This document shows, in pieces, positions 24,929 through 36,869 of a stretch of DNA of 64,000 bases. The notes under the pieces were generated by a model. That model saw nothing but the letters and a program-made list of their open reading frames with translations, did no database searches and was not told the DNA's origin. Both the position numbers and the translations under genes were made by a program. Origin of the DNA: Dendrolimus kikuchii (Eukaryota; Arthropoda; Insecta; Lepidoptera; Lasiocampidae); assembly GCA_019925095.2 (NCBI GenBank), contig CM034398.1, positions 7,889,001 to 7,953,000 on the forward strand, given 5' to 3'. The first letter of the stretch is position 1. Every line of letters begins with the position of its first letter.

Positions 24929-26442
24929 AAATCTTCTGTGAATTTGAAAAAATACAACATTACAAAGTTGTAAAAACGCATTAACCCTAGAAGCACGCGA
25001 CGTTATGGCTGACAGCATAAATTCTATTATTTAATATTATTTAAAGTGACATTAGCATCGGCCCACCCATTACAATGCGCGTTACTCCACCCAAATTAGG
25101 CTACATGCTGACTAAACGTTAAACGGATGTTTATTTCGTAGAGCGTTCAGATTTGCCTCCAATTGGTCTTTATATTTTTACGACCTAAAGTTATCTATAT
25201 TACATATTTATTACATTATATCACCCACAAGGATAAAACCAAGTCGTTTCCGTCCGTCGTAACTTCTCCTAAACCACGCAATTGATGTTAAAGCGCTTTT
25301 AAAAGTAAGTTAGGTAATTTTTCACTAAAGGTTTATATATATAAAAAATCTAATTAAGTTTTTATGTAAGTATAATAGAGCTATCTCACATTGTTAGACT
25401 TCTGTATAATAAACAAACGTATACATAATCTTGTCTACGTAACATATAGAGTTTTTTGCCATACAATTCCCGTATTGTTATTGCAGGCAGCTCACAAAAG
25501 TGACGTATCGTAATGAAAATATTCAAATTAATTAGGAATAAAATAATAAATCAAAGTCTTTTGCGATCTCGAATTCATTAACAGCAACCCTAAAACGCAT
25601 AAAAAACTGTTTTATTCTTTTAAATGCGCATACAATCAGTCCATTACAGTTCTATAGATCATTTATTTCGCGTACGATAACTATACAAAGGGAGCTTTCT
25701 GCCGAGGTTTTACCTCTACTCTATGTCATGCGGTTATTTAAGAGGAATGGCTAGAGTGTAGATAAGCGCATGTGAACACTTTTGGTTGGGTAAACCTACC
25801 TGTCTTCAAGTTTTATGTAAAAATAATATTACGTTCAATGTGAACGTAACTTTATTTTTAGCTTTAACATGCAATGGTATGAAGTGTAATACAATTACCA
25901 CGTATTGCCCTAAAACGCCATAAGGGAAAGGGTGATATTTCATATAGTTTAACTACATTAATTTATGTATTTTTATAACTTTACAGTTACATACTTAGTA
26001 CGTGACCACATAAACAGGATTATTTTTATTATCAACAATATGGGATTTTTCCTAATAGTATTTTAATACGTAAAAAGTGATTAGCTGTGGCACTATCAGT
26101 CATGTAGGTATCAAGCTTCTAAGGTTTTTAGAGTGGAGTAAGTGGTAAAGTGGAGTATACAAAGTTGTAACCTTGCTATAAAGCAATAAATTTGTCACAT
26201 ATACGTGGATTAATTTATTGTTTCATAGCTAGGTTACAACTTTGAATAATCCACTTTCGTGACGTAGCAAAAATTAAAATTTTACTGGACGTTTGTCATT
26301 ATTGTATAAAACAATGTCGCTTTCCGCCTCTGTCTGTCTGTATATCCGCTAACTCCTCCTAAACCACGCCACGTATTTTTAAACGGTTTTCACCATCAGT
26401 TAGATAATTTTTCAACCCAGTTATAATAAAAAAAAATAGTAA
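24929..26442. other. AT-rich DNA with scattered Helitron-like text
   Basis: Positions 25245-25400 and 26320-26420 hold ACTCCTCCTAAACCACGC-like phrases shared with 19.4 kb. No boundaries can be set and no gene is assigned. Confidence 0.35.
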
Positions 26443-26530
26443 CTAGAGTTGTCAAGACTTGGTAATAAGCTCTATGTTACTTACATAAAAACTTAATTAA
26501 GTATTTTTATTTTGCGACCTAAATTGTATC
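26443..26530 (-). mobile_element. Helitron 3' end, truncated
   Basis: CTAG (26443-26446) is preceded by host A on the plus strand. AGCTCTATGTTACTTA and TTAATTAAGT follow, matching the 3' part of the Helitron at 41957-42512. Confidence 0.5.
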
Positions 26531-26600
26531 ATCAGCATTTCTATTTTGTTATATTAAAGTGTAGTTAAAGTTATCGTAGAGAGTCGACTTTGCCCACTTT

Positions 26601-26630
26601 ACAAAAGTGTGTGTTGAAACACACTTTTGT
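26601..26630. repeat. Perfect 12-bp hairpin
   Basis: ACAAAAGTGTGT and its reverse complement (26619-26630) surround a 6-base loop. Confidence 0.8.
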
Positions 26631-28266
26631 ACAGTAAGTGTTGTGTTGTTGTTATTCTGTGCGAAGTGTTGTGTGAAGTTGTAAGTGAACTTACAAAAAG
26701 ACCCAACCACGAGCCACCATCCTAACAATAGGAATCACAATTAGCTGAAGGCTAACCGTTTCCTGTCTACATTCTGTGAGAGCGTAGTATCACACCGATC
26801 GAGCCCAGAGAGCTGTAATCAAAATAATGATTCCTGCATGACTCTACCACGTCATGATCTGCTCTGTCAACAATAAATCCTGCCACAGATATAACGGTCC
26901 CATTGCCAATTCAGGTAGCTTTTGTGAGCTTTATGATTTACTTTAGCTCTCTTACGGATATCCCATTTCGAATTTTATTCATAAAAGAGACCGTGAGCAT
27001 AGCTCGCTTTGTAGCACGTTGAGCATCTCTGAATTTGTGGACTAATCTCGCCGTCAGTATCCGTGTAGAATAAAGTACACCAAAAGCATACTATTCACAT
27101 GCATGTCAAGTTGTCTGCAATGGCGGAAATTGCGGACTCATCTGAATGGTGCGGCTGACAGCTGATATCCTATCCGGCTCGAATCAACTACACCCTCATA
27201 GTGAGGTTTGATATACGAAAGCCTTTGTGCTTCAATGTGTCAAACCTCGCAGCCAAATTCTACGTTAAATTGTTCCTTCTTACTACTATATTCTTTAAGA
27301 AACTTAAAGTAGCCTACAAATTTACTCTAACGCAATATGAATATGACCGTTAATGTTAAGCATTTCCTTGATCATTTTTTGTGAATTTTATCGAATTTGG
27401 CTCATCTGCAAATCACATTATCCTCTAAGTAAACAAAAAACAAAAATCAGCGAAGTGAGCGTCAGACCACATACAGTGAAGAGTGATGTAGAGGTGATTA
27501 GAATTTACTATTTTTGTCATATAACTGAGAAACTCTAAAAAAAACCGTTCGATCTAAAATATGCTTTATTACACAAACTACTTAGCGGATCCTGTTCAAA
27601 CTCACATCCATTTATCAAAACATCGAACTTGATTTTTCAGAATTTTCTACTACACGGTTCAATTTTATAGACGGATATAATTTATCTCAATTATAAGTTG
27701 CAATCAATGCCTTATATTTAAAACATATTTTTACAATCTTTTATTTAACTTGCAATGGTTGTACCTATGTATGTATGTATGTAAGTTCGGGTGAAATCTT
27801 GCAAGTTAAATTTGACCAACTTCCCGGTTTCCGATTGAGCTGAAATTTCGCGCGCATATGTATATCGCGCGCAATAATATGATACGATGGAGCTGATCTG
27901 ATGATGGAGTCGGAAGGTGGCCATAGGACCACCTGTACTAAACAAGATAGACACGTCGTGTTTGGGCTCGTTTTACTTCTCTTGGCCTAGCACTCTGCTG
28001 CTACATGATATCTAGGATCTCAAAAGCTTGTATTTAAAAACCTTTTTAAAAAAGTTTTTTTTTAAACTTAAGTGACTTGTAAATTGGGAGCCCTAAAAGC
28101 TACTTTTCAATTTCACGAAAATAATGAAATTTACCAAATTCAAAAAGAGCCAATTAGGACATTCAATTTATTACTGATTTCAGTTTTTGTTATTTTAATA
28201 ATGCCTAATAAGCCCTGTTATTTTCCTTGACACAGGAATATTAAAATAATAAAAATATTAAATTTA
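26631..28266. other. Unassigned DNA
   Basis: Short ORFs only. The phrase GAGCCCAGAGAGCTGTAATC at about 26800 and the text after it resemble 10120-10190. No gene is supported. Confidence 0.35.
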
Positions 28267-28786
28267 TCTATATATAATATTATAAAATTCTAATCATGCC
28301 GTGTCTGTATAGAAGGAATAGACTATATAAACGTTGGAGAACAAGATGCAATTTTTTTTAGATTTCTTGTCTGTTTGTTCGGGAATCACGTAAAAACTAC
28401 TGGGCCGATTGCGACGCGGTTTTCGATTTCGTTTTCGATCGACAGCAAATTCTTAGACTTAAAATTTGCGCTGCTTTTTATCCCGGGAATCCCGCAGGAA
28501 TTTTTCTGGGAATGATTTAAAATAACCAGATTTAAGAAAAAAAATCCAATGTGATATTTTCACTGATCGCTAGCAAATTTTACATATGATATTTTTTATC
28601 CCGGAAATTTACCCGGGAGCCGTTCGAAGTTGTTCGTGTGCATAAAAATTAGTATATTCCGACAGAATTTTCACTAAAACGATAGCTTACATTTTTTTTA
28701 ATGCTTTTTATGTTGGGATACTTGTATCCCGGGAATGCCGCCGGAATTTCAAGTCAGGCGTGGACGAAGTCACGGGCATGTCGTAG
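28267..28786 (+). mobile_element. Helitron, 'GCCGTGTCTG' family copy 1
   Basis: Starts TCTATATATAATATTATAAA after host A. It contains ATGCCGTGTCTG, TCCCGGGAATCCCGC and GCGTGGACGAAGTCACGGGC, and ends at a CGTAG (a decayed CTAG) followed by T. Related copies lie at 50459-51005 and, inverted, at 55347-55741. Non-coding. Confidence 0.65.
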
Positions 28787-28883
28787 TTTATTATAATATT
28801 ATATCTATCAACTCTATTAAGACTTTGTTTATAAATAGTATAATTATGGGACTTATTTAAGTTTAAAAAATATGTTTTAAATA

Positions 28884-29326
28884 CAGTAATACCCCCGTCT
28901 TTACGCAACGATTCATTATGACGCGATTTTTAAAATGTGCGCTAATTTACCCCACTTTACGCGGATTCATTGATTGGTCCATTAACTCGCTTCGTGGCGA
29001 GATTGCGCTAGCCAATAACAGCGCGAATCTTCTCATTTTATAAATGTTTAAATATTATAAGTGTTCGGCACGACAAAAAACCAGTGATGTTTGTACGATT
29101 TTTTTTTTCAAAAACGCATTTGAATTGCTAGTCAAAAAACATTAGATTACTAATTCTCATAAAATTAGTAATAAGTTGATTCTGTTGCGTTTTTGTAATA
29201 AAATTACGGTAATTATTTACTTGGCTTGTTATTTCAGCTTACCACGATTTTCGACGACGGAATTCACTTAACACGATTTTCTCTGGAACGTATTACGTAT
29301 CCCTCGCGTAAAGCGGGGTATTACTG
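28884..29326. mobile_element. pogo/Tigger-like MITE
   Basis: Inverted ends: CAGTAATACCCCCGTCTTTA at the left and, reverse-complemented, CAGTAATACCCCGCTTTACG at the right. TA flanks both ends (28882-28883, 29327-29328). The CAGT start and TA duplication fit pogo/Tigger members of the Tc1/mariner superfamily. The 443-bp interior has no transposase. Confidence 0.8.
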
Positions 29327-29340
29327 TATTAAGAAGTTGG

Positions 29341-29703
29341 TTGAAAATTGTAATGGAGATTTTCTATAAAGTACAAACACAGACTGGTTGCACCAACTGT
29401 GATTCACAATATATTTACGAGTTACTTTTTTGTCTGGGACCATTATCATTTCTTACTATTCTTTTATACGGCTTTGGAACCGTGGGCCGTACCTACGTGA
29501 TATTCTGGGGATACCCAATAAGAATTCGGCAAAAAGAATTACGAATCCTTACCCTACCTTACCTCTTAGTATTTCAAATAGCTCAATACGTCGGGATCAA
29601 TGATTCCGTTTGTGCAAAGCATAGTGACGTACCTACACTAATATCAAACTTGAACAGAGATTGCACCGTTGCCAAGGCGATTGGAGAAATCTTAAATAAA
29701 TAA
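29341..29703 (+). CDS. Unrecognised 120-residue ORF
   Basis: The longest open frame outside known elements. The product has two Cys residues near the start (TGCTNC), a hydrophobic stretch at about 28-45 (ELLFCLGPLSFLTILLYGFG) and a second one near 66-80 (RILTLPYLLVFQIAQ). I do not recognise the family. It begins just after the pogo-like MITE and stops shortly before a SINE, with no clear promoter or splice sites. It may be a chance ORF, an exon, or a fragment of an unknown element. Confidence 0.2.
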   Translation: MKIVMEIFYKVQTQTGCTNCDSQYIYELLFCLGPLSFLTILLYGFGTVGRTYVIFWGYPIRIRQKELRILTLPYLLVFQIAQYVGINDSVCAKHSDVPTLISNLNRDCTVAKAIGEILNK

Positions 29704-29714
29704 TAAATAATCGA

Positions 29715-29940
29715 CAGACAAACACACATATTGTATATCCCAAAATTAATCAAGTTACACTTATGTTATGAATAATATACAACTGACTACTCTGGGGCCC
29801 AGACACCCAAACATAGTAAATAACGGAGAAAAATCGTTTCAGAAATTTACCATACCAGGAATCGAACCCGGAGCCTATGCGTTGCAGTGAGGTAAGCCAA
29901 AGGCTTAGCCCGCTCAACCACACAGGCCGTCAGCGACCGT
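29715..29940 (-). mobile_element. tRNA-derived SINE
   Basis: On the minus strand there is an A box TGGTTGAGCGG (29910-29920) and a perfect B box GGTTCGATTCC (29858-29868), spaced as in a tRNA promoter. The tRNA-like part has decayed ends and is followed by a tRNA-unrelated body (GTTTGGGTGTCTGGGCCCC). It is not a functional tRNA gene: no paired acceptor stem was found. Confidence 0.75.
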
Positions 29941-30100
29941 CAATCTAACACACTAACGTATGTTATGGATCCAACAAACTACCGGGAAAAATCAAATTTT
30001 CTGGCAATTTAAACGCATTCATTTGCCGGCTTAAGAAATGGCTAATCGAACACACCTATATAGTTTAAAGGAATTCATAAAATGTAAATATTTATAACAA

Positions 30101-30222
30101 CAGATAGATAGATAACACTTTATTGTACACCATTACAGAAACCACAGAAAAACTTATAGCCTAAAAATATTCTAAATGTGCATGGGCGTTCTTATCGCTA
30201 AGAAGCGATCTCTTCCAGATAA
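30101..30222 (-). mobile_element. LINE 3' tail (stem-loop family)
   Basis: On the minus strand: TGGAAGAGATCGCTTCTTAG closes a short stem-loop, then CGATAAGAACGCC, a TA-rich spacer, GTACAATAAAGTG and a (TATC)n tail. Confidence 0.8.
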
Positions 30223-30639
30223 CCTGAACAAGAAGTCTGAATAATTGTAAAATACAAACGCTTATGTGGTAACATAGTTATGAATGAATGAATGTGAGCT
30301 CAACTCCTGCCTATAAAAGCATCAGTATAATACTCATATCATATTGTATTGTCGAGTGAACAGTTGTTCACCTACTAAATAAAATATGTTTCCATAAAAA
30401 TATAAGCGAATAATATTCTCTACGAGTTCCGATATTGCAAGTTGTTGTCACAAAAGTGCTTAACTGTAGTTGTTGGGCAAAAGTATTTTCATAGAACACA
30501 ATAAGACTCGTCTTTCATATTGATACTTGGTACATTGCTTTTATTACTATAACAATTAAGTTTTTCATACTATTATTTTCGTGTTGATGTTTGTTGTCGA
30601 AATTATCAATAATAATAATTAAAAAATTAGCATAAGTAG
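30223..30639. other. AT-rich DNA, nothing recognised
   Basis: No supportable feature. Confidence 0.4.
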
Positions 30640-30647
30640 GTTTTTAT

Positions 30648-30885
30648 TATAGATGTGCTGACTAGTCGGTAAAGCCGACTATCCGGCCATACAGTAATCG
30701 GCGACTATTCCGCAAAGAACGCAGACTATCCGGCTTCTTACTGCGGTGTTGCGACTTGTGCGCGAATCAGCTATAAACGAAGCGTCACGGAAATCCCCGA
30801 AACCGTGATCGGCTTGGCCGACTAGTCTGCCTCCTTTACAACCGACTAATCGGCTAGTCGGCCAGTCATAATCGGCACATCTCTA
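30648..30885. mobile_element. hAT-like MITE, 8-bp target duplication
   Basis: The left end reads TATAGATGTGCTGA and the right end, reverse-complemented, TAGAGATGTGCCGA. GTTTTTAT is repeated exactly on both sides (30640-30647, 30886-30893). An 8-bp duplication and TAGAG-type ends fit the hAT superfamily. The 238-bp interior is rich in CGACTAGTCGGC-like palindromes and non-coding. Confidence 0.85.
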
Positions 30886-31025
30886 GTTTTTATATAGGTA
30901 AATAAATAGAAATTTGATTTTTATTTCTTGCTTCGTCTCTGGTATAAATATAAATTATTCAGTATGGTCATGGAAACGAATACTACTGGTGTTTATTTTT
31001 ATTTGTAGTATTCGCTGTATGGTGG

Positions 31026-31192
31026 TCTAAGAAGATTTCCATTGAAGCGGAGCGGAAAACGGAGAAATATTAACCAATAGGGTTGCAAAAAAATTGCGTC
31101 AATGGACAGGAAGCCAATCCTATTGGTTCATATTTCTTCTGTTCCTCCGCTCCGCAGCCTCGCTCAGCTTCAATGAAGAGGCATTCTAAGAG
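31026..31192. mobile_element. Small inverted-repeat MITE
   Basis: The left side has CCATTGAAGCGGAGCGG and AATATTAACCAATAG; the right side, reverse-complemented, has TCATTGAAGCTGAGCG and AATATGAACCAATAG. It is nearly all stem, about 165 bp. No clear target duplication. Confidence 0.65.
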
Positions 31193-31352
31193 TTAATCCC
31201 CTGGCAAGCATAATATGTTCCAGTTTCAATTCTTGGTAGGATAAATTTTATGAAACACTGCTATTTACTCTGGTCTGGTTGACTGGAATGGAATGTCTAC
31301 TCCGAAACTGTAGAATATTTGTAAAAAAAAATTTATAACAAATTATAATAAC

Positions 31353-31625
31353 TATCTGTCCAGTAGCGGAGAAAGAACATAATTCCCTGCGGCCGGAGGG
31401 CTTGTTGTAAAAGGCGAGAAAATTGCCCGACTGGATGGCTACCACGCCTGTTCTAGAGTATGCCGCCATAAGAACTTTAGTTGTGTTTTCGTCATTAGCG
31501 GCCAGGTTCCAGTCTCCCTTTAAAGAGTGGCAGCACATTAGTAGCGCCTTTGGTGTTACAAATAGACGATGGTAACCGCTTTTCATCAGGTGAGCCATCT
31601 ACCTGTCTGCTGAACCCAGGCAATA
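31353..31625 (-). repeat. Dispersed ~300-bp repeat
   Basis: Minus-strand copy with an internal deletion near 31410-31425. The right end is CTGCTGAACCCAGGCAATAA. Confidence 0.85.
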
Positions 31626-32245
31626 AAAAACAGAGTTGAGAGAAAAATGATCTGTGATGTTTTATTCTTAGCCTTTTAGTTTTAGAAGACTTTTTCTGAG
31701 GTTAAATTTGCAATATGTAATACAAAAACCTCTCACGTACAAAAAGATAATGCTCATCCTTACATAACCATTACAAGTTCTATTTAATATAATTTTCTAT
31801 ACTATTAACCCGTTGCCGAACTTTTGGGGCGAGATTCCATGAATACAAAGCACTGTTTTCATCTCCATGGCTGTCCTAAACAAACTGCAATACGTTACGA
31901 ACAACGTGGGTATTGATCATATATACGACATTCGTTCGTTCATTCAATATAATTCGGACCCCTTTTTTCGGATGTGTAGATAGGACTAATTGATATTCAG
32001 TATAGGAACGTGCATGTTTTGGTAAAGGGCTAAACGATTTCTGCGAATGAACCTCTAACATACGTTTTGGTAAAATAGATCCGAAGGATTTCATATTAGC
32101 GGCAACGTCGTTAACAATATTTAGACAATATTTTTAAAGAAAATACAATGTAGTAGTCAGGTTATAGAGTTGAGGAGTTTTCTGATACAAGGAAATATTG
32201 CTTAAAAGATCTCAACTAGTGTTGGCATCCTAAAATATATGGCAG

Positions 32246-32392
32246 CTGGTAGGGTGGTAGGGTAGCCAGATTTGCCCGTCTGGATGGCTACCATCCCTGG
32301 TCTATAGTATGCTGCCATTGCAACCTTGATTAGTGTTCCGGTATTAGTGACCAGGTTCCAGCCTAATCTACGAGTCCAGCAGCACAGCACAG
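32246..32392 (-). repeat. Dispersed ~300-bp repeat, partial
   Basis: The middle portion only: TGGATGGCTACCATCCCTGG through ACCAGGTTCCAGCC. Confidence 0.8.
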
Positions 32393-32472
32393 CACATAAG
32401 TATTTATGAGTTACTGAAATAGGCAAATTTCCTAAAGCTATTTAATTTCAAAAAGAAACTATTTATAAATGA

Positions 32473-33303
32473 CCAGCTGTACCCGGCAGACGTCGTCCTG
32501 CCCTTAGAAATAAAAATCTAGAACCCGATTGCAGCGACATTTACGTGGACCAATAGTTAATTTAAACCCTTCTCGAATCCACTTTAATAAAAACAAAAAA
32601 ATCAACAAAATAGGTCCCACCACTTAGGAAGACTTTAGCGGTGCCACCTACCGGTAGATCTAAACATCCCGGGACCCACTTGAACAAACATAAAAATAAT
32701 TTCACCTAAATATTGGAACCCTATTACAGCGCCATCAACCTGGTTCAAATTTGAATCTATACCATCCCGGGACCCACTTGAACACAAACAAAAAAATTTC
32801 ACCTAAATATTGGAACCCTATTACAACGCCATCTACCTGGTTCAAATTTGAATCTGTACCATCCCCACTTGAACATACACAAAAATTATTTCACCCAAAT
32901 ATTGGAAACCCGATTACAGCTAAATTAATTATTTTACATGTATTTTAACAATAAAATAACTCCGACCAAAGCACCTGTTTTAAACGATATTCTGTTTGTT
33001 TACATCCTCTTTGACGATATTTGCAGCACGAATTCTATCAATTCTATGTCAAACGTCACAAGGTTACATTAAAAAAGTTTATATTGTCCAAAGCGCTAAG
33101 GTTAAATCAGAAATAATTTTATAGGTTAAGTATTCTTAAATTTTGTAATTTACCGCGCAATTTTCTTAATTTTTTTCTTTCATAAGAACCTTCTCCTGGC
33201 AATAACAAACACAACAAATAAAAAATTAGTGAAATCGGTCCAGCCGTTCACGCGTGATGGCGTGACCAAGGGAAACAGGGATTCATTTATATATATATGT
33301 AGA
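32473..33303 (-). mobile_element. Helitron with internal 97-bp repeats
   Basis: The minus strand starts TCTACATATATATATAAATG at 33303 and ends CAGCTGG (a decayed CTAG) at 32473. Near its start it has TCACGCGTGAACGGCTGG, a typical 5' block. Three copies of a ~97-bp unit (32665-32762, 32763-32859, 32860-about 32930) lie inside. The 65-residue ORF at 32751-32948 is the translated repeat. Confidence 0.7.
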
Positions 33304-33349
33304 TTTACATCCCCCTAGATCAGCTGTGTAAAACCTAGCTATCTCTCAT

Positions 33350-33640
33350 TTAAAAGCTATGCTCTTGACCGTGGAGCCTCCTCCAATCTTCTCTATTATG
33401 GGGCAGTTGTTCTACTTCTTTGTACAACACGACATCCACTTTTTCTTTTATTTGATCCATTTTGATTTGCTCGCCTTGGTCTTCCCTTTCCTCTCCTTGC
33501 TTCCACTTTGCCTTCAATTAACGTGCATAAGAAGGTGACGTGTGGTAGCAAATGGCCAAACACCTTCTGCCTTCTTTCATCCAGAGTTTTTAAAATTGTA
33601 CGTTTCTTCTTTACCATATCCAGTACTTCTGTCTTCATTG
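33350..33640 (-). pseudogene. LINE polymerase C-terminal relic
   Basis: Minus-strand frames give VKKKRTILKTLDERRQKVFG, then GHLLPHVTFLCTLIEGK, RRGKGRPRRA and, after a frame change, a tail near GGGSTVKS. GHLLRH-type text followed by GRGRPRR is the end of an ORF2-like LINE protein. The polymerase core is absent. Confidence 0.7.
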
Positions 33641-34023
33641 GTCTTTTTTTCTTTCCACTTGATTATTTTTTCACCTGACATTATTTTTTAAATGAATGTT
33701 TTTGCATTTATCGTCTTACTAAAAATTTTTTGATGTAATCTCCTTACCAAAACATGTAAAAACTGTATAAAAATATGATATCACTCACAATAAGCATCAT
33801 AAATAGTATTGAAATGGCATTGAAGTTCATGACATTTTTCTGTGCAGTGGTGTAAATTTCTAAGAATGCACTTGTTAGGTTTTGAATTTGCATAACTGCA
33901 GTGTGTTGTACGATCGTTTCTATTATAATCACACTGCATTTATAATATTATTTATATTATTAATACAGTTTATTACAAAACTGTTAATTCAAAGACGATT
34001 ATTGTTTAATTTTCTTACTTAAA

Positions 34024-34056
34024 AAATTATAGCGTGTATCGGACACGCTATAATTT
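34024..34056. repeat. Perfect 14-bp hairpin
   Basis: AAATTATAGCGTGT pairs exactly with 34043-34056 around a 5-base loop, 9 bp before a Helitron edge. Confidence 0.85.
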
Positions 34057-34065
34057 ATTCAAAGA

Positions 34066-34394
34066 CTAGCGATTCTGGCAGACGTCCTGCCCTGAAATAA
34101 TGCCAGAATAAAAATCTAGAACCCTATTCCAGCGCTACCTAGAGGGTCTAATTGTGAATCTAAACCATCCTAGTTCCCACTCAAATACTAATTTTTTACG
34201 CCTTGAATTACAATATTAAAGTTTTATACTAAAACTCCCTATTTTTTTCTAATAATCAATATAGCCTATATTAATTTAGGATAATGTAGCATTCTAATGG
34301 TGAAAGAATTTTTGAAATCGGTCCAGAAGTTTTTGAGTTTATTCGTTACAAACATACAAAAAAACATCTTTCCTCTTTATAATATTATTATAGA
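34066..34394 (-). mobile_element. Helitron, clean ends
   Basis: The minus strand starts TCTATAATAATATTATAAAG (34394) and ends CTAG (34066-34069). Host A precedes and T follows on the plus strand (34065, 34395). Internal CGGTCCAG/CTGGACCG and CTGGCAGACG blocks match the 32.5-kb copy. 329 bp, non-coding. Confidence 0.8.
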
Positions 34395-36869
34395 TAACGG
34401 AATATCTTTACGAAAAATCCTATCAATATTAACTACAGTTTAAAAATATTTTTAAAAGTTTAGAACCACTAATTCGTATTAAAACTTTAATTATATTTAT
34501 GATGCCTAAAACTAATTTCATATTTATACACGCTTTTATAATGAAAATCAATGTGTTTGGTTATATCATGATGAAACAAATTACTTATTGAAACTCATGA
34601 GTTTGCCAAGCCCATTTAAATTGCTGTTAAAAAAGAAGAAGCGGTCCAACAACATACAACTAGTTAATAATTATTAGGTGTACACATTCATGGTCTTCTT
34701 CTTAAATTTATTTGTCACTAATATTATACAAGGGTTAATAAAGTTATTAGTACTCATATACATATATAATTACTGAAACTACTTGGTGGACTAAAATGTT
34801 CCAGCGCCTACAATATGAAAGCGGCCCAAAATGGCGATGTTTTTAATAAATCGCACGTATGCAGTGTTAAATATTAATTTAGGTATAGCAAATAATATAT
34901 TTTCTTACTAATTTAAATTGGTAATCAAAAATGTAAAACTATACATGCACTTTTACTATTGTGTCTAAGAGGTGCATGCTTATTACCATAATAGAACTCA
35001 TATCCCTGGAAAGAGACAGATACAAGGTATATGCAGCCACTAGATTTGTATTAATTTTGGAGTCAGATTTTATTATATATTAACTAAAGATATCAGAATC
35101 ATAATAGGGACCCAATCACAAGCTACCGAAACTGCATGCTAACTGAGTAAACAGTGATAATATGCAAATAGTAATTAAGTGCAGAGTTCCTCCACACATG
35201 AAATATCTTCATTAGCATGCAATTATTGAAATAATAAAGACAACGTATAGACTCAAGTAAATAGTATATCCTTGTCACTTGATGTACAGATTTCCTCACG
35301 ATGTTTTACTTCACCATTGGCATATACAAAAGATTGCTATGCTTCAGAAACAGTCTTACAATACCCTACAAACACACATACACACACATCGTGTTATAAT
35401 ATGTACTAACTTTATAACAGTTACACCAATATCATTTTTTAAATGTAAATAAGCATATGGACGGATATATTTCTTCCAAATTTTATTTATATATGATAGA
35501 AAGAAAGAAAAAAATTATTTGAAGAAATAGCGACGTAATTACATTCCTTATACATTTTTATACACAAAGCATATACTTGTTATGTATACAAGGTTTGCAC
35601 TCAGCATATTGCTGTGTCGGAATAATATCCGACACAACGCTTATTTACAGAGCAAACCTTCCTTTTGACGTAAGACCAAAACGACCCAATTTTGTTAATT
35701 AAATAATAAATAAGAACAATAATTAATAAAACTAGTTCTACTTATGTAATATTTAATATTTTTATATAACTGATAGTCTAATTTGAAAATGGCTGTTACG
35801 TATACATATGCATAGACAGAGGGAAAAAACAGATAACTCTTTATTGGACACCAATATAGACACAAATAAATTATGTGTGTGTGTGTGCATTTCACACGCC
35901 ATATAAGTGAAATAAAGTGTGACAAGGGGTGGTAGGAATTCTAAATTTCGTCACATTTCATATCTTATATATTTAGAATATATTTAAGCTTTAAAACGAA
36001 ATTTGAAGTATTAACGGAAAACTTCAAAACATTTCCAACTCTATCTGTATAATGCTTAAGTTATTAAATATAATGTATTCTATCGCATTCTCTTGTAGGC
36101 TCAATCCTATAGATTTCTCTCTTTTTAGTCTTACTTTTTCGTTTCATCTAGTTTCAAATCACAACGATTCGAAAGAAGTTTCACTTCAAAAACTTACAGA
36201 CTAAAACTGTATCTAATGTTGTACATAAGGTATATTATCGCTAAAAAAATAACTTCCAGATCACCGCTAGAAGGAATTGGATAATAAAAGAACACACTAA
36301 TAGTTTTTCCCATTTGACAACGCAACTCTAATAAACGTTATTTAATTTTAATAAAACTGAAGTAAAAATAATCAATGATATTCTTTCATAGAATTCCAAC
36401 TTTCCTATGATAGAAAGAGTTTTAAAAATAATATGAAGCCTTCAGTATTTTGTACTTCTATTGTAGGCTTTTCAGAGAAACCTATTTATTATTGCTCTTG
36501 GGACGACTTACTAAGAATCTGAAAATATTTATTTTACTCTCTATCAATTTACTCACAAAGTAACTTACAATCTTAGGAAAAGAACTTTGAATCTATGTAA
36601 ATTGTTATACTTATATTAGATTAATAGACAAGATTAATGGAGGCCACATTTATATATATTTATTTGAAATTGAATAAAATAAGTTTAGAAGCACCTAATT
36701 AAGATACAAACTAAACAGGGACATTATTACAAAATACTAATTTACAAATTAAAATTAAACTAATATATACAAATAAACAAAAATTAATTAATTAAAAACT
36801 AAACTAAATTTCAAAAAAACTTTTAAATACTAAAAATAAACTAAATTACAAACAAGTTAATATAAACTA
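34395..36869. other. AT-rich DNA, mostly featureless
   Basis: Besides the hairpin at 35590-35660, a possible LINE tail (GGTGTCCAATAAAGAG on the minus strand) is seen at about 35827-35860. No gene is supported. Confidence 0.4.
35590..35660. repeat. Nested hairpin, about 71 bp
   Basis: Outer arms AAGGTTTGC (35590-35598) and 35652-35660 are exact complements, as are inner arms TGTGTCGGA (35613-35621) and 35628-35636. The middle pairs poorly. Confidence 0.7.

Noticed and set aside
29858..29920. A functional tRNA gene on the minus strand
   Set aside because: A and B boxes are present, but no acceptor stem pairs and the sequence continues into a SINE body.
31876..32094. 72-residue minus-strand ORF
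   Set aside because: No motif, no promoter or splice signal, and short enough to be chance.
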